A stretch of 64,000 nucleotides of DNA from Niallia circulans (GCF_007273535.1 NZ_RIBP01000004.1:3014001-3078000); one strand, 5' to 3'. Positions 7,446 through 16,290 are shown, numbered from the stretch's first letter. Notes: a model not told the origin generated them from the letters alone. A program made the numbers and translations.

Positions 7446-8676
7446 CACTTTCTTCCTTTCTATTCTTTGCTATTGCTTCCTCATACACTGCTAAAATACT
7501 TTGCACACCTTTTGATAAAGACCAATGATCAAGTCCCCAAACTTGTGCGTTTTTCCCGATGATTTTTTGAAATTCAGGCGAGCTTAATAACAGCTTTAAT
7601 CGTTCATACAATGCTTTAACATCACCTGCAGGGTAAATTAGGCCTGTTACCCCGTCCTTCACCATTTCCGGAAGTCCTCCAGCGTTACTAACAATGCTTG
7701 GTTTTCCAGCAATTTGAGCTTCTACTAATGAAAGCGGCTGGTTTTCTAAAAGACTAGGAAACACATAAATATCCGTTTTCGAAACTAAATACGGAACATC
7801 ACTCCTATTTCCAAAAAAGAAAACGTCATCCTCAATTCCAAGCTCTTCTACTTGCTTCTTTAATTCGGCTTGGTTGTCTCCTTCGCCAATAATCCAGCAC
7901 ACCCAGTCCTCTCTATCCTCTTTCAGCTTGCCTAAAGCGGCAATTAAATGATGCACACCCTTCATTTCAATAAGGCGCCCTGTATATGTGATGACTGTCT
8001 TATCTTGCGGAATTAAGAGTGACGTGTTCTCTTTTGTCATTTCCTCTAAAAAAGTGTCTGTATCAAATCCATAATGAAGGACTTTTAATTGCTCTTGCGG
8101 CACATTAAATTCCTCCATCAAAATATTTTTTAACCAGTTATTTGCGACGATTGTATAATCAGGAGCTGTTGCACCATTTCTTTCTAAAGCATCGTAGTAA
8201 GCTCTGGCCATATAGCTTGTTGGTGATTTATGAATATTTTTTAGCTGATGCCTTATTTCATGTGCAACTGACCCGTGCAGTGTTGCAACTAAAGCTGTAT
8301 GTTCCGGCAGCACTCTTGCCATGCTTGCCGCTGCCAATACATCTTGAGTATGAATCACATCATATTCTGCCAACCCTAAATAAGCTGCTCCTAACTCAAA
8401 TATATAGCGCTGGAATTCTGTATATTTGACGAGAGCATTAACATGTAATTCTGGGTATGCTTCCTCTGTCAGTTTACCTTCAAGCAATGGCAGTAATTTT
8501 TCTCGTTCGATTGCTTTATCTTTATTAATGATATAAACCGCACTGGAATCTTCATTAAATCCAAGCAAGTCAACCTCATGCCCGAGTTTCTCCATTTCTC
8601 TTTTTTGCTGTTCCATATAGTTCCAAACCCCGCCTACATGGGGGATAGCCCAATATGTCGCCAATAGTATTTTCAA
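7420..8676 (-). CDS. Glycosyltransferase family 4 (GT-B)
   Basis: 418 residues. N-terminal acceptor domain begins KILLATYWAIPHVGGVWNY with the GG loop, followed by HTQDVL and LHGSVAHE. The C-terminal donor domain shows TYTGRLIEMKGVHHLI, IIGEGDN, FFFGNR and the EX7E-like segment around PSLLENQPLSLVEAQ. It transfers a sugar from an activated donor; identity unknown. The start is TTG at 8674-8676 with AAAGGAG about 10 nt upstream. It is a close paralogue of the next upstream gene. The two GTs head an operon with a Q-rich protein and an epimerase. Confidence 0.9.
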   Translation of the reverse strand: MKILLATYWAIPHVGGVWNYMEQQKREMEKLGHEVDLLGFNEDSSAVYIINKDKAIEREKLLPLLEGKLTEEAYPELHVNALVKYTEFQRYIFELGAAYLGLAEYDVIHTQDVLAAASMARVLPEHTALVATLHGSVAHEIRHQLKNIHKSPTSYMARAYYDALERNGATAPDYTIVANNWLKNILMEEFNVPQEQLKVLHYGFDTDTFLEEMTKENTSLLIPQDKTVITYTGRLIEMKGVHHLIAALGKLKEDREDWVCWIIGEGDNQAELKKQVEELGIEDDVFFFGNRSDVPYLVSKTDIYVFPSLLENQPLSLVEAQIAGKPSIVSNAGGLPEMVKDGVTGLIYPAGDVKALYERLKLLLSSPEFQKIIGKNAQVWGLDHWSLSKGVQSILAVYEEAIAKNRKEESDVSMETDR

Positions 8677-8714
8677 TTTCCTAACACTCCTTTATTTAAA
8701 ATTTGCGTAGGTTA

Positions 8715-9926
8715 TTAGCTTTTCCCTTTGTCATATATCCCCAGTAGGTTATCTACGCCAACCTCGAGCGACCAATGCTTAACTCCCCAGTCTTTTGCAT
8801 TTTTCCCGAGAAAGCTTTGGTATTCCTTGTTAACAAGCAGCATATAAAGACTGTTCCTCAATTCATCAACATTCCCTTTTGAAACAATCAAGCCTGTTGT
8901 GCCGTGCACTACCATTTCTGGTAAACCTCCTGCATCGCTGACAATAACCGCCCTTCCAACAATTTGTGCCTCAATGACAGATAATGGCTGATTTTCAATC
9001 ATGCTTGGCAATACATAAATATCCGCTTTCGATAAAAGCTGCGGGATATCATCTCTGCTTCCAAAGAAAAAAACATAATCCTCTAACCCTGCTTTTTCCG
9101 CTTGCAGCTTAAGCTCTGTTAGCTTTTCTCCTTCGCCGACAATCCAGCATTGCCAATTCCCAATAGATCCGCGCAGCTGTTTTAAAGCTTCTATTAAAAT
9201 GTGAACGCCCTTTAAAGCAACAAGCCTTCCTGTAAATAGAATGATTTGCTTATCAGTCGGTTTATAAATATTAGAATCTCTTTCATCTATTCTGCTCAGG
9301 AAGGAATCAATATCAAAGCCATAATGAAGCACTGTTAATTGCTCTTCTGGAACATGAAATTCATCTATTAAAATATTCTTAAGCCAGTTATTGGCCACAA
9401 TCGTTACCTCTGCTGATGTTGCACCTGTGTGCTCCAGTTCATCAAAATACGTACAGCCGATTTGTGATGTGGCTGTGACATGTTCATATAGAAGATGATC
9501 CTTCATTTCATGTGCGACAGAACCATGTAATGTTGCGATTAACCTTGGACCAGATAGCTTAAGGTTGCCAAAGCTTGTTGTCGAAAAGACATCTTGTGTA
9601 TGGATGATGTCGTACATTTGCAAATTAAGACTGGAAATGGCAAGCTCATAACCAATTCTATGTTTTTCGCAATAAGTGACAACTGGGTCCGCCATATAAG
9701 GGATACTTTGTTTTTCTGCTAAGCGGTTATTAATTTCTTCGAGTAAATCGTCATTGTAAATTTTCTTTTCTTCTGAAACGAAGTAAGTGTATTTATGCAT
9801 TTCTCCATATCCGAGCAAATCCACTTCATGCCCCATAGCTTCGAGCCGTTTTTTTAATTGGTTCATGTAATTCCAAACACCCCCGACATGTGGAACTATC
9901 CAATATGTCGCAAGCAGGATTTTCAT
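8715..9926 (-). CDS. Glycosyltransferase family 4 (GT-B), paralogue
   Basis: 403 residues from the ATG at 9926, which has GGAAAGGGG upstream. An in-frame extension to 10097 exists but runs through the divergent promoter region and has no binding site. Motifs parallel the downstream GT: KILLATYWIVPHVGGVWNY, HTQDVFS, LHGSVAHEM, FTGRLVALKGVHIL, IVGEGEK, FFFGSRDD and SMIENQPLSVIEAQ. First gene of the leftward operon ending at 3858. Sugar donor and acceptor unknown; a spore-surface glycan is inferred from context. Confidence 0.9.
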   Translation of the reverse strand: MKILLATYWIVPHVGGVWNYMNQLKKRLEAMGHEVDLLGYGEMHKYTYFVSEEKKIYNDDLLEEINNRLAEKQSIPYMADPVVTYCEKHRIGYELAISSLNLQMYDIIHTQDVFSTTSFGNLKLSGPRLIATLHGSVAHEMKDHLLYEHVTATSQIGCTYFDELEHTGATSAEVTIVANNWLKNILIDEFHVPEEQLTVLHYGFDIDSFLSRIDERDSNIYKPTDKQIILFTGRLVALKGVHILIEALKQLRGSIGNWQCWIVGEGEKLTELKLQAEKAGLEDYVFFFGSRDDIPQLLSKADIYVLPSMIENQPLSVIEAQIVGRAVIVSDAGGLPEMVVHGTTGLIVSKGNVDELRNSLYMLLVNKEYQSFLGKNAKDWGVKHWSLEVGVDNLLGIYDKGKS

Positions 9927-10054
9927 ATATACAACCCCTTTCCTCTTTGTCTCTTTATTCATATTGCAGGAAAGCAAAATAGTGTGGACATGTGCCTGCA
10001 AAACAGGTGTTTTTCCAATAAAAATACATGAATGACCTATAGTATTTGTCCAAA

Positions 10055-10081
10055 CGTCTTCGTTTTTGTTACATAAGCTAT
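10055..10081 (+). promoter_or_regulatory. Sigma-K-type promoter upstream of the Lys-free protein pair
   Basis: AC at 10055-10056, a 16-nt spacer and CATAAGCTA at 10073-10081 match the sigma-K pattern (AC, 16-17 nt, CATANNNTA) exactly. It lies 40 nt before the start codon. Expression late in the mother cell during sporulation is inferred. Confidence 0.6.
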
Positions 10082-10121
10082 TCTTGTATCCTTCCAATAC
10101 AGAGAAAAGGTGGTGAAATTT

Positions 10122-10646
10122 ATGCCTGTAGTACTACAATCCTTCACTACTCCTGCAAACACTGTCAGAATTGCAGATTCGGCAACAGCACCTGGAGCTG
10201 TTACTCCAGTTGGTCCAACCATCCCATTGATTGATGGAAACGGTTCATACATCTGGTCTCCTGTTAATGTTTCTGGTCAATCAGTAACATTCCGTAGTGT
10301 ATTTTCATTCGGTGCACCGCTATTATCTGTGGCATTGCCGTTAACTGTGTATTATGCATACGCTGGTAATGAAACAGCAACAGTAACTGCAACTTTAGAA
10401 GTCCTAAATGTATTAGGTGTTATCGTTTTAACAATTCCATTATTTTCTGGGGACACTAACCTTGGAAACCCGTTGAATGTCAGCACTGTTGCAGCAGATA
10501 CGTTATTGGCAGCAAGTGTTCTTGGTGGAACGGTTAACATTACTGTTGATGCAACAGTTAATGCTCCAATCACTACTCCTTATGATCCTGTTAATACTGG
10601 TCGTTATCTTGGACAGATTACTGTACAACAAATTGTTGCTATCTAA
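10122..10646 (+). CDS. Unrecognised Thr/Val/Ala-rich beta-type surface protein A (putative spore outer-layer protein)
   Basis: 174 residues; no family recognised. It contains no Lys, Cys or His, and Met only at the start; Thr, Val, Ala, Leu, Asn and Pro dominate. The pattern of alternating hydrophobic residues predicts beta strands. Shared landmarks with the next gene: PVVLQSFT at the start, IPLIDG, YIWSP, SVTF, VALPLTV-Y-YA, VTATLEVLNVLG and YLGQ-TV near the end. There is no signal peptide, as is usual for proteins assembled on spores from the mother-cell cytosol. The ATG at 10122 is chosen because AGGTGG lies 8 nt upstream; GTG at 10110 overlaps that site. A sigma-K promoter precedes it and glycosyltransferases flank it, so a glycosylated spore-surface protein is a reasonable guess. 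Confidence 0.75.
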   Translation: MPVVLQSFTTPANTVRIADSATAPGAVTPVGPTIPLIDGNGSYIWSPVNVSGQSVTFRSVFSFGAPLLSVALPLTVYYAYAGNETATVTATLEVLNVLGVIVLTIPLFSGDTNLGNPLNVSTVAADTLLAASVLGGTVNITVDATVNAPITTPYDPVNTGRYLGQITVQQIVAI

Positions 10647-10679
10647 ACCATACTAACAACTAATGGAGGTGACAAAAAA

Positions 10680-11186
10680 ATGCCAATCGTTTTACAAAGC
10701 TTTACTGATCCGACAAATACAATCATTACAGCTAATACAGCAGGGGGAACATTGCCTCAAACACCTGTAGTTGTAGCACCATCTCCAACACAACCGTTCA
10801 TTGATGGCAGCAATGCATATATATGGGCACCAAACACTGCTGCAAACCAAACTGTGACATTTGAGAGCAGCTTTACGTTTGCAACAGGACTATTGAATGT
10901 TGCTTTACCGATAAGTGTTAACTACGCCTTTTCTGGTACAGATACAGTAATTGTCAGTGCAACATTAGAAATCATCAATATTCTGGGAATAGTCATTGCC
11001 ACAATTCCAATTTTCACCAATATAGTCAATGCAGGCGGAACTACTAGTGTAGAAATCGCATCAGGAGATACTTTGCTTGGATTGAACCTGCTTGGTTCCA
11101 ATGCCAACCTTACTATCACTTCAACTGTAACTGCAGCTGCTGCTGGTAATTACCTTGGACAAGTGACTGTTAACCGAGTAATTTAA
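10680..11186 (+). CDS. Unrecognised Thr/Val/Ala-rich beta-type surface protein B (paralogue of A)
   Basis: 168 residues, 33 nt after its paralogue with TGGAGGTGAC upstream of the ATG. The frame matches protein A along its whole length (PIVLQSFT, FIDGSNAYIWAP, ATLEIINILG, YLGQVTVNRV). It too lacks Lys, Cys and His. The N-terminal third is more variable and Pro/Thr-rich, a suitable region for O-glycosylation or for surface exposure. No signal peptide. Followed by a strong terminator, so A and B form a bicistronic unit. Function unknown; tandem duplication is evident. Confidence 0.75.
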   Translation: MPIVLQSFTDPTNTIITANTAGGTLPQTPVVVAPSPTQPFIDGSNAYIWAPNTAANQTVTFESSFTFATGLLNVALPISVNYAFSGTDTVIVSATLEIINILGIVIATIPIFTNIVNAGGTTSVEIASGDTLLGLNLLGSNANLTITSTVTAAAAGNYLGQVTVNRVI

Positions 11187-11221
11187 TATGATTGAGTGAT
11201 AGAATTTCCATTCATATGTCC

Positions 11222-11247
11222 CCCTCCTTCCATAGGAGGGTTTTTTT
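11222..11247 (+). terminator. Terminator of the A-B pair
   Basis: CCCTCCT, a 5-nt loop, AGGAGGG and seven T; 35 nt after the stop codon of protein B. Confidence 0.85.
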
Positions 11248-11313
11248 ATCTACACATCTTCTAATTTTCACTAGTTCTAGTTTTTTATTTTTATAGAAAG
11301 AGAGACGCCTAGA

Positions 11314-11340
11314 ACATGTAAGAGAGACATGCATATGTTA
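11314..11340 (+). promoter_or_regulatory. Sigma-K-type promoter of the sugar-nucleotide operon
   Basis: AC at 11314-11315, a 16-nt spacer and CATATGTTA at 11332-11340 fit the sigma-K pattern with no mismatch, 37 nt before the first gene. The same spacing is seen at 10055-10081. Confidence 0.6.
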
Positions 11341-11377
11341 TAGGGATTATCAATAAAGGCAGTACGAGAGGTGAGAA

Positions 11378-12469
11378 ATGAAAGTATTAACTATATTGGG
11401 GACGAGACCAGAGATCATTCGTCTCAGCTTGATTATTGGAAAGCTGGACCGTTTAGCTGATAAACATATCCTCGTGCATACAGGACAAAACTTCACTAGT
11501 AATTTAAGTGACATCTTTTTTCAAGAAATGGGCATCAGGAAACCTGATTATGTGTTAAGTGACAAGCACAAGTCACTTGGACAACAGCTTGCAGTAATCT
11601 TTAAGGAATTAGAACAAATCTTGCTCGACGAAAAGCCTGATAGAGTGCTGGTTCTTGGAGATACAAACAGTGGCTTAAGCTCCATTTTAGCTGAAAGAAT
11701 GGGTATTCCCGTCTTTCATATGGAAGCTGGCAACAGATGCTTTGACCTTGAAGTTCCAGAAGAGAAAAACAGAAAACTGATTGACAGTGTCTCTAGCTTT
11801 AACCTACCTTACACACCACAAAGTAAACAAAACCTCCTGCAGGAAGGCTTCCCATCAAGCAGGATAATTGTGACAGGAAATCCTATAAACGAAGTATTGC
11901 TCCATTACAGTGACCGTATTGACTCGAGCAGCGTGCTAGAAAGACTTTCTCTTAAAAGCAATGATTATTTTCTTGTGACAACACACAGGGCAGAAAATGT
12001 TGATTATAAAGATCGATTAAAGGAAATCATTAACGGCATCAATTCAATAGCAAGTAAATATAAAAAACGAGTTATTTGCAGCATCCATCCACGCACTAAA
12101 GAAAGAATCGAACAAACTACAGAGCTTACAATTGATCCTTTAATTGAATTTTATGAGCCCTTTGGATTCTTTGACTTTGTAGCACTTGAAAAACATGCAT
12201 TTTGTGTGCTGACAGACAGCGGCACGGTTCAAGAGGAATGCTGTTTGTTCCATGTCCCTACTGTCACAATTCGCAAGACTACTGAACGGATGGAAACAAT
12301 TGAATGTGGCAGCAATATTTTGTCAGGTGTTAACTGCCAAGCTATTGCAAGCAGTGTGCAGGCAATGGTAAATCAATCGAGAGAATGGTCCTTTCCAGAA
12401 GGCTATGACCATGTAAATGTTTCAGATAAAATCGTAAAAATCGTATTAGGAGGAATGAAAGTTGTTTGA
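11378..12469 (+). CDS. wecB: UDP-N-acetylglucosamine 2-epimerase family (WecB/CapG-like)
   Basis: 363 residues, the normal WecB length. Family motifs: LGTRPEIIRLS at the N-terminus, HTGQNF, LGDTNS, HMEAGNRCFD, EEKNRKLID, the THRAENVD motif, SIHPRTKER and DSGTVQEECC with the RKTTER segment. The reaction is C2 epimerisation of a UDP-HexNAc. Because the next two genes encode a UDP-GlcNAc 4,6-dehydratase-like enzyme and an RmlD-like reductase, the substrate may be a 6-deoxy-L-HexNAc nucleotide (route to UDP-L-FucNAc or UDP-L-QuiNAc) rather than UDP-GlcNAc. ATG with GAGAGGTGAG upstream. Overlaps the next gene by 8 nt. Confidence 0.85.
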   Translation: MKVLTILGTRPEIIRLSLIIGKLDRLADKHILVHTGQNFTSNLSDIFFQEMGIRKPDYVLSDKHKSLGQQLAVIFKELEQILLDEKPDRVLVLGDTNSGLSSILAERMGIPVFHMEAGNRCFDLEVPEEKNRKLIDSVSSFNLPYTPQSKQNLLQEGFPSSRIIVTGNPINEVLLHYSDRIDSSSVLERLSLKSNDYFLVTTHRAENVDYKDRLKEIINGINSIASKYKKRVICSIHPRTKERIEQTTELTIDPLIEFYEPFGFFDFVALEKHAFCVLTDSGTVQEECCLFHVPTVTIRKTTERMETIECGSNILSGVNCQAIASSVQAMVNQSREWSFPEGYDHVNVSDKIVKIVLGGMKVV

Positions 12470-13448
12470 AAATAAAAAGATTTTAATTACAGGAGGAACT
12501 GGTTCGTGGGGACATGAGCTAGTAAAACAGTTGTTGAATGAAAGTCCAGAGGAAATCCGTATTTTTTCCAGAAATGAATCTGTCCAATTTTCAATGAAAC
12601 AGGAATTTGACAATCATCCAAAGCTTCATTTTATTATTGGCGATATTAAGGAAAAGGACTCCTTAATGGATGCATGCCAAGATGTCGATTATTTATTCCA
12701 TCTTGCTGCACTTAAGCATGTGCCTATTTGTGAACATCAACCACTTGAAGCGATGAAAACAAATGTTATCGGCACACAAAATGTCATTGATGCAGCGATT
12801 GCACAAAACGTGTACAAAGTTGTCTATATCTCCACAGATAAAGCGTCAGATCCTTCCAACTTTTATGGATTGTCAAAAGCAATGGGTGAAAAGCTTATCA
12901 TTCATGCAAACACACTTAATACAGATACAAAATTTGTCTGTATTCGCGGCGGAAATGTACTCGGTACAAACGGAAGTGTCATCCATGTCTTCAAAAAGCA
13001 AATTCGCGATAAACAAACTGTCGGCATCACAGACTTAGACATGACTAGATTCTTCTTAACAGTGCAAGAAGCAATTAAACTAGTTTTTAAAGCAACCTTT
13101 GAAAGCTACGGCGGTGAGATTTTCGTTATGAAAATGCCTGCATGCCGTATTAAGGACTTGGCTGACGTGATGATAGAGCTTTCCAAAGTGAAGGATGTGA
13201 AAACGGAAATTCTCGGAATTCGCCCTGGAGAAAAAATTCATGAACTGCTTCTTTCGAAGTATGAGTGTACGACAACAGTTATTTATGATGAGCAATATTA
13301 TGTGATCTTACCATCCATTCATATCGAAGGCTTAAAAGAACATTATGATGATTGCTCTCCTGTCGATTTGGATGAATATAACTCTAGTATTGGCCTAATC
13401 AATAAAGACGAAATTAAGGCAATGCTTTCGAAAGGCGGTCTTATTTAA
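12462..13448 (+). CDS. UDP-GlcNAc 4,6-dehydratase/epimerase family (CapE/FnlA/WbjB-like)
   Basis: 328 residues. SDR with the cofactor loop TGGTGSWG near residue 10, the GDIKEKDSL segment, HLAALKHVP, the STDKASDP motif with Tyr and Lys in FYGLSK, and RGGNVLGTNGSV. This pattern fits short FlaA1/CapE-type polysaccharide biosynthesis proteins that make a 4-keto-6-deoxy-HexNAc nucleotide from UDP-GlcNAc. TTG start at 12462 with AGGAGGA 7 nt upstream, inside the end of the wecB-like gene. Translationally coupled and first committed step of the inferred pathway. Confidence 0.85.
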   Translation: MFENKKILITGGTGSWGHELVKQLLNESPEEIRIFSRNESVQFSMKQEFDNHPKLHFIIGDIKEKDSLMDACQDVDYLFHLAALKHVPICEHQPLEAMKTNVIGTQNVIDAAIAQNVYKVVYISTDKASDPSNFYGLSKAMGEKLIIHANTLNTDTKFVCIRGGNVLGTNGSVIHVFKKQIRDKQTVGITDLDMTRFFLTVQEAIKLVFKATFESYGGEIFVMKMPACRIKDLADVMIELSKVKDVKTEILGIRPGEKIHELLLSKYECTTTVIYDEQYYVILPSIHIEGLKEHYDDCSPVDLDEYNSSIGLINKDEIKAMLSKGGLI

Positions 13449-14276
13449 ATGAAGCTTTTAGTCCTTGGTGGGAAAGGGATGGCAGGACATGTAATGGTAG
13501 CCTACTTTAAAAAGAATCCGAATTACCAGGTCTATTACACATCAAGGGATAGTCAGGACAATGAAGGAATTTTTTTGGATGTAACTGATTTGAACGCAAT
13601 GGAGCAAATAATTGATGAAATTAAACCAGATATCGTCATAAATTGTATCGGTATTTTGAATGAGGATGCGGAAGAAAATCCATTTCTAGCCTTGCAGGTA
13701 AACAGCTTTTTACCACATCAGCTTGTTAAACTGGTCAAAAGACATAATGGCAAGCTCATTCATATAAGCACAGATTGTGTCTTTTCCGGAGCAGACGGTG
13801 ATTACACAGAAAAATCCATTCCTGATGGCACAAGTCAATATTCAAAAACAAAGCAATATGGTGAAATTAAGGATACAGAAAACTTAACCATTCGCACATC
13901 CATTATCGGACCTGAAGTAAAAGATGACGGAATTGGACTGTTCCTATGGTTTATGAAGCAAACGGGCAAAATCAAAGGCTATGAAAAGGTTTTTTGGAAT
14001 GGTGTAACGACATTAGAACTAGCAAAAGCTACAGAAAAAATGATCGACAATAATGTAACTGGCTTATATCATCTTTGTGTAAAAGATAAGATCTCCAAGT
14101 TCCAATTGTTGAAGCTTTTCCAACAGGTTTTCAACAAAAAAGACGTACAGATTATTCCAGAAAAAAAGAATAAACTCGACAGAACGATTGTGAATACAAG
14201 AACAGACTATGTTTACAATCCACCAACCTATCGAAAAATGCTGACAGAGATGAAAAAATGGATGAATGATGGATGA
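13449..14276 (+). CDS. RmlD-like sugar nucleotide 4-ketoreductase (SDR)
   Basis: 275 residues. Starts with KLLVLGGKGMAGH, a Rossmann loop of the RmlD type; further PDIVINCIGILNEDAE, ISTDCVFSGADGDYTE, the QYSKTKQYGE catalytic Tyr-Lys and RTSIIGPE. RmlD family enzymes reduce 4-keto-6-deoxy sugars. Placed between a CapE-like dehydratase and with a WecB-like epimerase, it resembles the WbvB-WbvR-WbvD and FnlABC/CapEFG sets; it lacks the C-terminal cupin domain of CapF, which favours the L-RhaNAc/L-QuiNAc type over the L-FucNAc type. ATG immediately follows the previous stop. Confidence 0.8.
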   Translation: MKLLVLGGKGMAGHVMVAYFKKNPNYQVYYTSRDSQDNEGIFLDVTDLNAMEQIIDEIKPDIVINCIGILNEDAEENPFLALQVNSFLPHQLVKLVKRHNGKLIHISTDCVFSGADGDYTEKSIPDGTSQYSKTKQYGEIKDTENLTIRTSIIGPEVKDDGIGLFLWFMKQTGKIKGYEKVFWNGVTTLELAKATEKMIDNNVTGLYHLCVKDKISKFQLLKLFQQVFNKKDVQIIPEKKNKLDRTIVNTRTDYVYNPPTYRKMLTEMKKWMNDG

Positions 14277-15169
14277 CAAAAACAATCCTAATTACTGGTG
14301 CGAGCGGATTTACAGGAATTCATGCATGTGAATATTTCGCTAAGCAAGGCTATCGTGTATTTGGTACCGTCAGGACGATCCCTTCCATTATCACAGATAA
14401 AACCGAGCTAATAGTATGTGATTTAGCAAACGAACAAGAAATTGATACGCTTATCCAATCTTGCAAGCCCGATTATTTGCTGCATTTGGCAGGCCAAAAC
14501 CATGTCGGCACTTCTTGGGAAAACCCTGCGCAAACTCTGGAAATAAACGCTTTGTCGACTGCCTATTTACTTCAAGCTGCCACAAAGCATACACCAGATT
14601 GCAAAGTGCTGATTGTCGGTTCCGCACTCCAAACAGAGCCACAGGATATTTCGTCTATTCCCCATCCTTATAGTTTAAGTAAAACACTGCAGACACTAAT
14701 TGCACTCTCTTGGACTAAGCTATACAACATGGATGTTATGGTAGCAAAGCCTTCTAACTTAATTGGACCAGGAAATTCTAATGGTGTTTGCGCAATCTTC
14801 ATTAAAAACATTCTTAATGCTGAAAAATCTGGCTCCATTCCTGCTATAAATGTACAAAATCTTGGAGCAACTAGAGACTTTGTGGACGTCCGCGATTGCG
14901 TATCTGCCTATGAATATATGTTTCTAAAAGGCAGACCTATGGAAGTGTATGATATCACTACAGGTGCTTGTCATTCTTTACAGACAGTCTTAGAGCATTT
15001 GCAGGCATTAACAGGAGCCTCATTAAATATAACAGCAGTCTCCAATGATTCATCAGATACCTTTTTGGAAATAGTGCCAGAAAAGCTTCTAGCACTTGGC
15101 TGGAAGCAGAAACAAACCCTATGTTCTTCTTTGTCAGATATGATAGATTATTATCGGTCTCACCCTTAA
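14273..15169 (+). CDS. NAD-dependent epimerase/dehydratase, GDP-mannose dehydratase/reductase-like
   Basis: 298 residues. Extended SDR: ITGASGFTGIHACEYF at the N-terminus, HLAGQNHVG-SW, SALQTEPQD, the HPYSLSKTLQT catalytic Tyr-Lys and KPSNLIGPG. The motif layout (HLAGQ, then Y-S-L-S-K) is closest to GDP-6-deoxy-D-lyxo-4-hexulose reductases and related GMD-like enzymes. The substrate is not certain. ATGA overlap of 4 nt with the reductase upstream. Last gene of the sigma-K-preceded operon, followed by a strong hairpin. Confidence 0.75.
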   Translation: MTKTILITGASGFTGIHACEYFAKQGYRVFGTVRTIPSIITDKTELIVCDLANEQEIDTLIQSCKPDYLLHLAGQNHVGTSWENPAQTLEINALSTAYLLQAATKHTPDCKVLIVGSALQTEPQDISSIPHPYSLSKTLQTLIALSWTKLYNMDVMVAKPSNLIGPGNSNGVCAIFIKNILNAEKSGSIPAINVQNLGATRDFVDVRDCVSAYEYMFLKGRPMEVYDITTGACHSLQTVLEHLQALTGASLNITAVSNDSSDTFLEIVPEKLLALGWKQKQTLCSSLSDMIDYYRSHP

Positions 15170-15173
15170 TTGA

Positions 15174-15200
15174 AAGAGTCGTGCAGCTTGCACGACTCTT
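15174..15200. terminator. Hairpin between convergent genes
   Basis: Perfect 11-bp arms AAGAGTCGTGC / GCACGACTCTT with a 5-nt loop separate the rightward operon from the leftward GT4 gene. U-runs are short on both sides. Confidence 0.65.
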
Positions 15201-15216
15201 ATTTAGAAAGTAAATC

Positions 15217-16290
15217 TTACTGTACCCCAAGCTGCTTCATCATCTGGACAAAATTGTTTGCATATTGTTCTGGACTAAATTCACGGGTTAAATGCTTATA
15301 ACCTGTTTTACGAATTTGTTCTCGTAACGTTTCATTCGTCATAAGCTCCTCCGCTTCTCTGCACGCTGCCTCGATATTTCCAATTGGATAATACTTGCCA
15401 GTTCTGTTATGAATGATAGAGCTTCTAACTCCATCAGAATCAGTCGTCAAAACAGGACATTTGCAGCTGAGTGCTTCAAGCACTGAATAAGGAGCTCCTT
15501 CTACTTTAGAGGTAGAACATAAAAAGCCGCCAGAATCGCCAATTATAGAGTAATAATCAGCCATTTTTTCATTTGGGATATTTGGCAGCAGCGTTAAATT
15601 GTCGGCAAGCTTAAGTTCTTGTACTTTAAGCTCGAAGGCGTCTCTTTCTGCCTGAGCTGATAATGTTGGATCCTCAAACATGTATAGCTGGATTTCTTGA
15701 TTAACTGTCTGTATAAGCATATGGCCAATATTAAGAAATTCTTTCCAGTTTTTATTGTCCTCAAGGCGCCCAATCCAAGCAACAATCGGCTTCTCCTCTT
15801 TTGGGAGCTGCTTATAAGTAAATCTTGAGCTGTCAAAACAGTTATTAAATTGAAATGTTGGAATTCTCGGAAAGAGCTCACTAAAAATATGGGAAATATG
15901 TGGAGTTTTCGGATTCATTAGACCGCTTCCCCCTTCTGTTACATAAGGGACAGCATTTGACATCTCTGACTTCGCTACTTGTTTTGGTCCATAGCCTTGT
16001 ATTTCAAGGATAATAGGTCCTTTAAAGCCGAAATTTCGAAAGCGTGGAATCGATTTATAATCGGAGATAATGACCATTAATTGATAATTTCCTTTATCTA
16101 AAATAGTTTTGATTTCTGTATCATCATCTGTAATAAATGTTGGTCCTTCATGGTCATTTACCAGGTCTCTTGCTTTCCGGAAATAGAGAAAATGGCTGTT
16201 TATTCCTGCCTGCTTTAAGGCAGCAGAGCGTTGGCGATTCAATGTTTCCACGCCGCCGCTCGGCACATAATAGACAAATAAAATATTCAT
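15217..16290 (-). CDS. Glycosyltransferase family 4 (GT-B)
   Basis: 357 residues. N-terminus NILFVYYVPSGGVETLNRQR carries the GT-B glycine loop; the donor half has VAWIGRLEDNKNWKEFL, LLPNIPNEKM and CSTSKVEGAPYSVLEALS with the E-x7-E spacing. Single-gene unit, leftward, convergent with the sugar-nucleotide operon. ATG 16290 with GGAAGGG upstream. The sugar is unknown; physical linkage suggests it builds the same glycan as the neighbouring enzymes. Confidence 0.85.
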   Translation of the reverse strand: MNILFVYYVPSGGVETLNRQRSAALKQAGINSHFLYFRKARDLVNDHEGPTFITDDDTEIKTILDKGNYQLMVIISDYKSIPRFRNFGFKGPIILEIQGYGPKQVAKSEMSNAVPYVTEGGSGLMNPKTPHISHIFSELFPRIPTFQFNNCFDSSRFTYKQLPKEEKPIVAWIGRLEDNKNWKEFLNIGHMLIQTVNQEIQLYMFEDPTLSAQAERDAFELKVQELKLADNLTLLPNIPNEKMADYYSIIGDSGGFLCSTSKVEGAPYSVLEALSCKCPVLTTDSDGVRSSIIHNRTGKYYPIGNIEAACREAEELMTNETLREQIRKTGYKHLTREFSPEQYANNFVQMMKQLGVQ

